DNA of 64,000 nucleotides from Reclinomonas americana ATCC 50394 (lineage: Eukaryota; Jakobida; Jakobea; Jakobida): assembly GCA_048213135.1 (NCBI GenBank), contig PS015401.1, positions 1-64,000 on the forward strand, given 5' to 3'. The notes beneath the pieces were generated by a model. The model did not search any database. It was given only the letters and a program-made list of their open reading frames with translations, and was not told where the DNA came from. Of this stretch, positions 23,101 to 33,750 are shown one piece after another. Both the position numbers and the translations under genes were made by a program. The first letter of the stretch is position 1. The number at the start of each line of letters is the position of its first letter.

Positions 23101-24636
23101 ACACCACCAAATCTGCGACCAAAGAAGAGCAGACGCTGTGCAATGAGATACACAAAACACGAAAAACGGTCACCCCCGATACATGCAGACCGATAGATGT
23201 TGAACATGACGCCAGGTGCGAGACTCTGCAAGAACAGTTGCATGGCGCGCTTGGCTTCGCGGATTGGTCCACCACTCATCGACCCACCTGCAGCACAAAA
23301 TGAGCGATGACGATTGCACATGCCACTCCTTCACAGCATGCCAACGCAACTGCAGTCCAACAGGAACACAATCTCCGTGTTGATCTCCACATCCAGGTTG
23401 GCATCCAACGCCGGGGCAATCGTCACACACACCGCCAGTTCCTTGTCGGTGCCCGCCAACGCCGGGTCCACCTCCACAGAGACAGCAGGCACTGATGCAT
23501 TGTTCAATGTTGGCCAACAAGAGAAAGAAAGAAAGAGTGACAGACAGCAGCGCACCTGGCAGCTCCTCCAGTGTGAATGATACACACAGGTCGCTGGCAA
23601 ACGACTGTCGCACGTCTTCCAGACGCAGTGTGGCCTCGTTGTCACGCACATCGGTGCTGTGCATTGCGTGATTCTCCGATGTCACATTGGTGATGACCGA
23701 CGGCATTGTGGCCTTCACATCCACCGACGCGCAGAACCGACGCAGCACACCAAAGGCGGTCTCTATCTCCACTGCCTCCGGTGCAGACGAGCCGGCCTCA
23801 CTGTCGACACCGAGTGAGGGAGAGGTGCATCAACAAGGGAAAGAGAGAGGGAGGGAGAGAAATGCAACTCGCGCTCACGCAGTGGTGGCAGCAGCGACTT
23901 GGAGACGACAAAGACGAGGTTCTTGGCCAGTGCATCGGCCTTCAGCTCCGTCACGTATGTGATGCACACGGTGGCCTCGTGTGTCGGATCCAGCCGACCA
24001 ATGTTGACCTGTGTGTGAACGACGAAATGCACGATGGTGGGCGATCGAGTCAGCAGACAACACTGTCTCCTGGCAGCGACGACGCAACAGTGTAGGTGAA
24101 TTCGTCACGCTTCTCGACCATGAAGGGTCGATGTCCGGCCGCAATGGCATCGTCGTAGCGCTCCTGCGCCCGCTGCTTGGCCTCCACAGCGCCCTGCAGC
24201 GATCAGAATCACAGATTAGCTAAAAATATCATGGCGTGTGTGATCAACTGGCGACACGTAGCGCACTCAACTCGCAACACCCGCCCATCAACCTGCACGG
24301 CAAAGTCGCACACGGCAGTCTTGCGGTCACACGGGAACATGTATGTGATCTCCAGCGGCGTGTCAGTGCGATTGGCGTACACCTGGATGCACGTCACTCG
24401 CGCCGTCGCGCCCACAATCTCCGCTTGCACATGCACACCTGTGCCACAGCGAGGACGGAGAGAGAGAGAGAGACGGAGGAAGAAGTACACGAGTGAGACA
24501 AGTGCTTTGAGTGTGAAAGGCGGAAAAATGACAGCCGTGTCGCACCTTCCACAGGCAGCACGCTCTTCCCCGCTGGCACTGTGGGGTCCTCGTAGAAGAG
24601 GCCCGCAATGGGCTGCACAAGTGTTGGTTCCTCCAT
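20159..24636 (-). CDS. VIT and vWA domain protein 1 with Gln/Pro-rich linker and UIM-like motif
   Basis: Related to the VWA5A / inter-alpha-trypsin-inhibitor heavy-chain layout. It starts MEEPTLVQPIAG at 24636. A VIT domain follows (CIQVYANRTDTPLEITYMFP; VDGRVLRVE; YVTELKAD). The vWA domain has an intact MIDAS: EIVFLLDCSGSMSGGPI (DxSxS), GGTNL, and LFVLTDGEV. A Gln/Pro/Ala-rich linker (about 21050-21320) precedes DDPDLAAVLAASLASY, which resembles a ubiquitin-interacting motif. The C-terminus is the typical WWTAIAMAVLQ...EWQLIFNKGQRFL segment ending at TGA 20159-20161. Many short introns interrupt it. No signal peptide is visible, which fits cytosolic VWA5A-like proteins rather than secreted ITIHs. 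It faces a paralogue head to head. Binding partners are unknown. Confidence 0.88.
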
Positions 24637-24970
24637 GTTCTCTCTCGTTGATTGATGATGTTTGTTGTGTCCACCCCTCCGCTCCACTCGACCAAGCCAT
24701 ACCATTGCAAAAAACACGATGCGTCGCAGCAGTGGTGTCTTTTGTTGCGTATGTGTGTGTCGCCGCTGCATCTTGTCTGCATGCGCTCTCTCCTTCCATC
24801 TCTCCCTCTCTCTGCACGCGCGCGTGTGCGTGTCTGGGGGGTGGTGATGTGCATTTCCTCTCTTGTCGCCCCGGCACTCTCTGACACTGCTCTCCGCGCT
24901 TGCTGCAGTGGGCGGTGGTTGCTGCAGCTCCAAGCCGGCGGATGTGCGCGACCCAGCGGCGCCAGGACGA
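24637..24970. promoter_or_regulatory. Shared divergent promoter region of the two VIT-vWA genes
   Basis: About 330 bases between two outward-facing starts. CT-rich runs (24785-24815) and a GC-rich part are visible, but no clear core promoter element. The right boundary depends on the uncertain start of the second gene. Confidence 0.45.
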
Positions 24971-27900
24971 ATGACTCTCGGTCTTGTGTGATTGAGCACG
25001 CGTACGCATACTGCTGCATGCTCACTCTCGTGCAGGTGGGCTGGAGCCTCACGTCGACCCAGTGGTGCCGCCCGCGAATGTGGTGGCTCGTGCTGTTAAC
25101 GTACCACCGGTGATCGTCAACGTGCCCGAGGTTCCGCATGTGCCCGAGGTGCCTCGTGTGCCTGAGGTGCCTCGCGTGGCCGAAGTTGTGCAACACGTGG
25201 TGGCGCAGCCGGTGGCGCTGGCGGCTGCGGCTGTGGAGACACAAGTGGTGTCGGTGCCGACTGAGGTCGTGGCCAGAGTCGAGGATGTCGTTCCTGGTGT
25301 GTTCGGTTTCGATTTCCTATCGTCTTTGCAACTGGTTTCGTTGTTGATCGTGGTGGCAGAGATCCCGCCGCTGGAGGAGGTTATGCCGTCGCCAAGCATG
25401 TCACTGGCGGAGATTGAGTCAGCTGACATTGTGGTGGGTGTTTCTTGTGCTGTTTGCTGCTGTTGTCTGTGCTGTCCGCTGATGTCTGATGCGGATCGTG
25501 GCGTGTAGGAGGTGGCAACTCCTCCCGCAAACGAGGCACCGGCTAGAAACCTGGTCAACTACTATGCGGCGGAGGAGGAGGGCGAGGCTGCAGATGCTGG
25601 AAGCGTGTCCACTGATCATGCGTTGCCAAAGGTCGACTTGCCGCAGAGCGATCCGCGATACTTTGCGGCGCTGGCCGGCGAGGTGCGTTCTGTGATCGTC
25701 TGACACTGAATGGAGTGTGGTGCTGCCGCTGACACTTGCATGTCTTTTTTTGTGTGCGGTAGTCGCGAACACAGCGCTTGTCGTGCACGGGTACGTTTGT
25801 TGATGTGTCCACTAGGGGCTGTGGTGTAAATGCATTTCTGACAGACTTGGTGGGTGTGCATCGTGCAGCCGCCAGTGTCCGCCTCTTCCTTTTCGACTTT
25901 GTGGCGGAGGTTCAGCTGGAGCAAAAGTTTGTGCATGTGGGAGATGCGCCGGAGGTGATGGAGTATTGCTTCCCCAAGTCGGACACCATGGCTCTCATGG
26001 AATGGAGTGCCACGGTGAACGGCAGCACATTCAAGGTCTCGAGTCGCCGTGCACCACCTTGTGCCACTGTGTTCCCCCACTTTCTGTTGACTTGTGGTGT
26101 TTTGTTTTCAGTTGAATGCGCAGCGCAGCGCGGCCGCACAGAGTGAGATCCCGTCGTGGAAGGAGAGTGCATCTGGTGAGCGTGGTCAGACGATTATGCT
26201 AATGCCGTTGGGTCTTGTGTCGCCCGGCGATGAGGTTGGTCATTGTCGTCATGGACGCGATGCATGATGAATCCAGTGGTTGATTGCGGTGGTGTTCTGT
26301 CTTGTAGGTGTCGGTGTCACTCAAGTATGCGGTGCGTGCCGAGTACGATCGTTTCTCGCGCAGCATTGTTGTGGTGCTCCCGTTGTACATGGCACCCGAG
26401 GCGAGCAGGTGAGTTATCGGATGGAAGAATGATCACTTTGTTCTACGTCAGTTCGTTCACCGCGGACCTGCAATAGTGCATCCAAGGATCCTCTGGTGTC
26501 CGTCTTGTGCCGCATGTCGGACCCCATTGATGACATCCGATCACCATCGCACTCGATTCGTCGACTGCTGCAGGGCACACAGGTCACGTGCGCAAGTCAA
26601 TATCTTGATTCGGTACGCGAAATGGCCCGCTGACAGTTGTACCCACAGGCCCGTGTGCAAGTGATGCCGACGTTTGGTGTCGAGTTCCTCGTGCTGGCTG
26701 TGTATCCCAAGCGCTACTCGTTCCCGATGTGCACTGTGGGTCGCTCACAATCATTTGCCGAGAAGACCGATGCCAACCACGAGTACTGTGTCAATCTCAC
26801 TCTGCGTTGCGTACAACGCGTCGCGGCCAGGGCGCCCCCGTACTGTTCGATGCTGATTTGTCGCGTTCCTGGTTGTAGTGCCACCTCGCGAAATTTTGCC
26901 GGCCGTGCTGCCGAGGGATCGCATGGGCGAACTGAATTGTGACTTTGTGTTCATTCTGGATTGCTCACGCAGTATGAAGGGTGCTCGGTGCGTCAAGCCG
27001 GTGACATGCCCCGCTGTCTGTGGTGGATGTTCGATCGCTAATATATCTGAATCGCACAGCATGACGGAGAGCAAGCGCGCCTTGCTCCTCTTCTTGCAGT
27101 CGCTTACCGTGGGTGCTCACTTCAACGTTGTCAAGTTTGGTGACGAGCATCATCGCATGTGGCCTGTGTGCCGCTCGCTCAACGACGACACCATGGCGGA
27201 GGCTCGGTCCGTTTGCTCTTTTGCAGGCTGTCGTTTTTCTCTGCGAACAACTGACCGTCCTGCGTGCGCGACAGTGCATTCATCAACTCTGCTGACGCCG
27301 ACATGTTTGGCACTCGCCTGTTCCCGGTGCTGGAGGAAATCTACAGTGAGGTCTGTAAGTATTGCACCATGTTTGTCATCACAGCTGCTACGGACACTGA
27401 TTGATTTCTTTGGTGCAGCCGGAGACTGGACGCACTCGCCAGCTGGTGAGCTGCGAGTGGTTGCAGACTTGCGCCTGCCCCGCTCTATGTTGACCTTATT
27501 CGTTTGTGCAGTTCTTGCTGACCGACGGCAAGGTGGCCGTTGACAAGCTGCGTCTGTTGGGTCAAGGTGAGGGCTATAGTTGATAACTGTTTTCTTCACC
27601 CACGCATCCGTTGCTCACTCGGTCCGATCATGCGGTAGTTCGGAACGGTGCGAAGAGCACTCGTGTGTTCACCATTGGCATCGGAGATGAAGTGGATCCG
27701 GACATGGTTGTCGATATTGTGCGTCGTCTCACACGTGCAGATGTTGTGCCAGGAGCTCGTGTGCTAACCACCGAGCACTGTAGGCGCGCTTTGGTAACGG
27801 AGCGTACAACTTTGTGGAGATTGGCCAGCAGAACTTGTCGGATGTGGTCATTTCGCAGCTGGAGACCGCGCTGGTGCCGTCTCTCACGCGCATCACTGTC

Positions 27901-29365
27901 GAGTTCTCGTCTCCAAATGTCCGCCGCTTGTTCGAGCTGATCCCGCCGCTCTTTGCTGCCTCCACCACGCACGTCAGCTTCCTGCTGCCGCGCAACGAAT
28001 CTCTGCGCGTCAAACTCTCGTTCACTGGCCTCGGTGAGTTTGCATATTTCGTCACCAACTGTTGCGCCATTGTGTTGTCCATCTCACCACGGAGTGTGTA
28101 TCCTCTCAGACGGTGTGGAGCAGTCGGCCGAGACTGTAGTGTCGACAGACAAGGCGCACTCGACGTCTGCTGTGCACGCACTCTCTGGTCAATCGTGGTT
28201 GCGCACACTCGAGCTGTGGCACCCCGAGTTGCGTTTCGGGTGCTCTCATTTGTGTTTGTGTGTTGAAGATTGCTAACAGTACTCACTCGTGCACCTGCAG
28301 TCGTGTGGAGGAGATTGCGAGCTGGGCTGTGCCGTTTGCATTCCCAAGCACGCAGTCGCTGGTTGTCGTCGATGAGACGCATGCTGATCCCGAGAATGGT
28401 GAACGATGCTGGTGTTTGTACCGATTTTATGTATGTGGGCCTCATTCGCCAACAGGTCACCATTCCCCCGTGCGTCAGCACCCGGTGCTTGTCAAGGTGC
28501 CCGGATCGAGCTCGACGCAGTTGCGTTTTTTACGAGTGAGCCCAATCAATCTGCGTCCATTGTGTACTGACACACTCTGCGACAGAGCGCTGCAGCGCAC
28601 TCGATCGGCGGCGAGGGTGAGTTTGTGCGCTCGTGTGTGCTCTCTGAATTTTCTGTTGTGACTGATGAACTGTGCGTGCAGAACTCGGCAAGCATGGTCA
28701 AGGCACCGTCGCTGGACCCTGCGCGTGGCCAGCTCGATGCTCTCATGTTTGCGCAGACGGTAATTGATTGTGATGTTTGTGTTGTTTTGTGTAGTATTCG
28801 CACTCCTCACATTCATGTGTCTGTGACACGTAGGCCGGTGGTGCGTGGATTGGCACGGAAGCGTTGTGCCAGATGCTCAGCGTGACGGAGGAGGAGGTGC
28901 GCTTCTGGTGCTGTTGCTCTCTGGTGCGCTGCCTCGTATCGCTCACTATGCAGTACGCAGATTCACGCTGTTCCCGCCGCTCGAGCGTTGCGGAGCATGG
29001 AGCTGTGGTACTCTGCTGTCGCTCTCGCCTCATTGGAGGTGTGTCGCGGTGTTACTTCCCGGTGTGAAGGAGCAACGCTAACAAGGGTGTGTGTGTAGAC
29101 GTTCTTCCCGGCCGAGTTGAATGAGTGGCGTTTGGTGGCCAGCAAGGGTGCCCGATTCCTGGCAACAGAGTTGGGTGTGCGTCCCATGGCCAAGATTCTG
29201 GAGGAGGCTCGTGGCTTTGTGGATGCCTCGTCGTCGCCACTGAAGGGCAGAGCGGTGAGTGCTGCCGCCGTGTCTGCTGCCGCTACGGCGTCAGCTGCAT
29301 CCGGTTCTGGCTCGCGATCGGTTGCGTACCTCTCACGGCTCCTCTTCTTTGTCATTGTGCGATGA
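24971..29365 (+). CDS. VIT and vWA domain protein 2
   Basis: Divergent paralogue of the preceding gene. The start is uncertain. ATG 24971 (MTLG, intron 24981-25035) joins in phase to the clear coding exon at 25036. The N-terminus has a Val-Pro-Glu repeat (VPEVPHVPEVPRVPEVPRV). A VIT domain follows (VRLFLFDFVAEVQLEQKF; YCFPKSDTMALMEW; VSLKYAVRAEYDRF). The vWA domain has MIDAS motifs CDFVFILDCSRSMKG and FLTDGKVAVD, and VFTIGIGDEVD. The C-terminal helix-rich segment runs LWYSAVALASLE then FFPAELNEWRLVASKGARFL, the same closing motif as in its neighbour. The stop is at 29363-29365, overlapping the next ATG. A GT donor at 29255 could instead splice in phase into the next gene. Introns are numerous and short. 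Confidence 0.82.
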
Positions 29366-32300
29366 ACTCATTGTGGAGACAGATACAATCCGCCGTACCG
29401 GCTGTGGTTAGCGCCAACCCGGCTGCTGTTGGCCGCGCTGCCCTGCGACCTGTCGGATCGTCGACATCGCCGAGGAGTCTGGCCGCCAGTGCCACGTCAT
29501 CTGCGGCACACACCCTGTCGTCAACGCAGGCATCTGCCGCCGCGACATTGACGCATGCCACGGGAGCGGTGGCTTCCTCTGTGGCTCCAGCTGCGGCGGC
29601 TGCGTCGTCGGCACCGGCGGCAGCCAGTGCCGCTGTGTCTCATGCTGCTGCGGCGCCCGCTCAGGCCGTGCATGCAGCGGCGGCATCAGCGCCGGCAGCG
29701 GCAGCCAATGCCGCTGTCTCTCACGCTGTTGCGGCACCCGCTCAGGCCGTACATGCTGCGGCGGCATCAGCGCCGGCAGCGGCAGCCAATGCCGCTGTGT
29801 CTCATGCTGCTGCGGCGCCCGCTCAGGCCGTACATGCTGCGGCGGCATCAGCGCCGGCAGCGGCAGCCAGTGCCGCTGTCTCTCACGCTGTTGCGGCACC
29901 CGCTCAGGCCGTTCACGCTGCGGCGGCATCAGCGCCAGCAGCGGCAGCTAATACCGCTGTCTCCCACGCTGTGGCTGCCCCCGCTCAGGCCGTTCACGCT
30001 GCTGCGTCGTCGGCACCAGTCGCAGCAGCCAGCGCAGCAGTTGAGCACGCTGTTGCGGCACCCGCTCAGGCCGTGCATGCTGCTGCGTCGTCGGCACCAG
30101 TCGCAGCAGCCAGCGCAGCAGTTGAGCACGCTGTTGCGGCACCGGCTCAGGCCGCGCATGCTGCTGCTTCATCGGCACCTGCTCACGCCGTACAGGCTGC
30201 GGTGGTGGCTCCGGTGGCCGCCGCTGTCAGTGATGTGCACGTAGCGGCCTCCGATGCCGTGGCGGCTGCACCCGCTGCGGCTGATGCGGCTGCGTCACAT
30301 GTTGCTTCGGCTGCGGCTGCCGCGCCTGCTGCTGCAGCGGCGGCAGTGGATGTGGCTGCAACGCATGCGACTTCGGCCGTCGAATCTGCCGCTGGCATTC
30401 GACCGGGTTGCCGCGGTCGCCCAGATTTCTGCACGCTCTCCAGCCATGAGTTCGCGCAGAAGCACCTGGACTTGGAGATTCGCGCTCACTTTGACAGCAA
30501 GCAGCTTGATTGCACGTGCGTTCTTGTGTTTTGGTCTACGTCGCCTGTTGGTGTCATGCTTGCTAACTCTGCACCAACAGTGCCACGTGGACGCTGGAAG
30601 TTGGCCACCGCTCTCTGCCTCTGATCGCATTCGACGCGACGTCGTCTCTCGTCGTGAAATCTGTCGTGTTGTTGGGCGCTGACGGCTCCGCACAACCGCT
30701 GGTGTTCTCGCGCGGTCAGCAGCACGAGATCACTGCGCTCGGGTGCCCGCTGTTGGTAGAGCTATCTTTCGAGGTGACTGGCGAGCAGCGCATTCGCATA
30801 GAGTACGAGGTGTCGTCTGGCGCCTCGGCGCTGCAGTGGCTGGATGTGGCGTTGCGTCTGCTTGCTTGATTGTCGAGACCTTTCATGGCTCGCATCGTTG
30901 TTGTTATATTCATTACTGTTGTTCGTGCAGACAAACTGCCGACAAGAAGGCGCCGTTCGTGTTCAGTCAGTGCCAGGTTTGTCGCCGCGTGCTTGGTTGC
31001 CGCTTCTGTGTGCCTGCTTACCTGTTCTGCACACAGGCCATCCATGCTCGCTCCATTCTGCCGTGCCAGGACACGCCATCACAAAAGTTCACCTATCACG
31101 CCATTGTCGAGTTGCGCATATCGTCCTGGTCATTGTGTATGCTTGAGACTGACACGTGACTGGCTCGCAGATTCCCCGACGGAATGACGGCGCTGATGAG
31201 TGCGAATCGCGTCGATGTGCCCGCTTCCCGATCGGCGCCAGCAAACCGCAAGCTGGCCGCGTTCCACCAACCCGTCGCCATTCCTGTTTCGTTGGTCTTT
31301 GTCGGTTGTCCTTGACTGTTGTTGTTGTACTCACTTTGTTGGCAGTCGTATTTGCTGGCCATTGCCATCGGCGACTTGGCTTCACGGTTGGTGTCTGCTT
31401 TAATGTGCTCCTGCGTTGTCGGACGGTGTGTTGATGGTGTGTCCTTCACGCAGAGTAATCGGTCCGCGCTCGTCTGTGTGGGCCGAGCCGTCCATTGTGC
31501 GTCTGCTGCCTGGCGAATGCATATTGTGATGGTGTCCTCACCAACCCCCTGTGTAGGTGGAGTCGGCCGCGCACGAATTCGCAGAGACCGAGGACTTTAT
31601 CCGCTACGGTGAATGCCAGTGCTTGTTGCTGTTTCTTGCATCTTGCAGTTGCTGATGCATAGGTATGTGTATTGTATGATCTCCGAACAGCCGAGGAAGT
31701 GACTGGTGCGTCCTGAATGCTCGCGATTCTTCGTTTTCCGTGCTTGTCTCACCAGTCGGCATGCCTGCGCAGGTGTACCGTACTTGTGGGGTTCATACGA
31801 CATTCTGGTTCTGCCGCCTTCGTTCCCGTTCGGTGCGTGTGGGGTGCATTGCAGACGCCACTTCCTTGCCGCCGAATTCACTCATTCCTGCTGTTCTCTG
31901 CTCAGGTGGCATGGAGAACCCGGTGCGCTTTTTGTTCTTCGTTTGACATGCTTCACGCATGTGGTGCTCATGTCTCTCGCCTTGTTGCAGCAAATCACGT
32001 TTGCCACTCCGACACTGTTGGCTGGCGACCGCTCGTTGGCGTCGGTCATTGCACACGAAATTGCACACAGCTGGTCCGGCAACCTGGTCACCAATGTGGT
32101 GCGTTTTGCGGCGAAGCCTGCGTGATGGTAAGAGTTGAGCGCTCATGCCTTCCTTTGCTGGCAGACACACGAGTCGTTCTGGCTGAACGAGGGCTTTACC
32201 GTGTTCCTGGAGCGCAAGATTCTTGGTGCGTTGCTGCTTGTGAACAAATCGTGAACAACTGCGCGCCTCACGTGCCGAACTGCGCGATGTAGGACGTGCT

Positions 32301-33698
32301 TGTGGCGAACAGATGCGTCAGTTTGACAGCATCCTCGGCCACATTCATCTGCAGGCTGAGGTGGACCACATTGGCCCGGATCACGACTTTACTTGCCTGT
32401 GCCCTCGGTACGTGTGAGAATTCTCGTAAGTGTGTGTGTGGAGAGAGGTAAAATGCTCACGGATATTGCTGCTTGCAGACTGGAGAACATTGACCCCGAT
32501 GACGTGCGTGCCGCTGATGGTTCTCATCGCCACCGCTTTGCATTATTCTAACCGCATTACCTTTTGCAATGCAGTCATTCAGCTCCATTCCGTACGAGAA
32601 AGGTATTGCGATAAAATGGGCATGGCATTGCACATGATTGGCGTCGCTAACCACTCTGAAACGATGTAGGCTTCTACTTGCTGTATTACCTGGAGGAACT
32701 GGTCGGTGGACCGCAGGCCTTTGAGCCGTTCCTCACTCACTACTTTAACAAGGTTCGCATATCCGCCATGTGGTCAGCCGACTATGTTTGTGTGGCACTG
32801 ACAGCGACTCCACCATAGTACAAGTACCGAACGCTGAGTGCGGAGGAGATGAAGGAGACGTTTATTGAGTTCTTCACTGGCAAGGTCAGTGCTGCAACAC
32901 TGGAGTCGATCGACTGGGAGACGTGGTTCTACACTCCCGGTATGCCGAAGGTCACCAATGTGTACGACCGCACATTGGCCCAGGCGTCTCTGGATCTGGC
33001 ACAAAAGTGCGTGCGTGTGTGCGCGCGTGTGTGTTTCTGTGGTCTGCTGTCGTGACTGACCCACGTGGCCGCTGGTCAGGTGGCACGATGCCAAGGGCGA
33101 GGGCTGTTCGGCGGCTGACATTGCTGGCTGGCACTCACGTCAGACGGGTATGTTCATCACACGTACACTGTTGTTGCTCATTTCGGTCATTTTATCATTC
33201 ACTCTGTTGTCTCCTCCGCAGTGTACTTCCTGCAGCAGCTGATCTTGTCGTCGTGCCCGATGGATCACGATGTCATTCGGCATTTGGACTCGTGCTACTC
33301 ATTCTCGAGGACCAAGAACAGTGGTGCGTCCATGTGTGCTCTCGGGTGCATCGCTGTTGTCTCCCTCTGATCAGTCCGTTCTGCAGAAATCCGCCATCAG
33401 TGGCAGACACTGTGCTTGCACTCCAAGTTTGAGGAGGTCTTCCCTCAAGGTGCGTCGCTCAGCGTGCAGGTGTGTGTTATACGTTCGTGTCTGTCAACTC
33501 ACGCGAGCTGCAAACACAGTTGAGGCGTTTGTTCGCGAGCAGGGTCGCATGAAATTCATCCGACCACTCTATCGTGAACTGGCCAAGTGCAGCGACGCGG
33601 GCCGAGAGCTGGCCCGACGAGTGTTCCTCGAAATGCGAGGCTTTTATCATGGCATTGCTTCAAAGATGGTGGCCAAGGATCTCGGCATTGACTCGTAA
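29362..33698 (+). CDS. Leukotriene A4 hydrolase-like M1 aminopeptidase with N-terminal Ala-rich repeat region
   Basis: Zinc aminopeptidase of the LTA4H/RNPEP branch of family M1. It starts [16 protein letters not shown], an Arg/Ser/Ala-rich, acid-free stretch that could be a mitochondrial presequence. An Ala-rich region of about seven 27-residue repeats follows. The catalytic protein begins near 30440 ([18 protein letters not shown]) and includes [49 protein letters not shown], and [25 protein letters not shown] follows with exactly 18 residues between HEIAH and the zinc-ligand Glu. The C-terminal helical domain is present ([36 protein letters not shown]) with stop at 33696-33698. Epoxide hydrolase activity cannot be inferred; aminopeptidase activity is likely because all zinc and GxMEN residues are present. 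Confidence 0.92.
29635..30180 (+). repeat. Ala-rich 81-bp coding tandem repeat
   Basis: Nearly seven copies of an 81-base unit encoding [19 protein letters not shown] followed by AAAAxAAV. The copies differ by a few substitutions, and the last ones drift to [15 protein letters not shown]. It lies between the presequence and the catalytic domain of the M1 aminopeptidase. Confidence 0.88.
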
Positions 33699-33750
33699 TA
33701 CGCCGCGGCTCCCCTTGTCACTTCTGCGACGCTGGAGTTACTCTTTCTCT

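Noticed and set aside
29408-30180. Minus-strand open frames rich in Pro/Gln/His opposite the Ala repeat
   Set aside because: Antisense of the Ala-rich coding repeat; the plus frame continues into the M1 domain, the minus frames lead nowhere.
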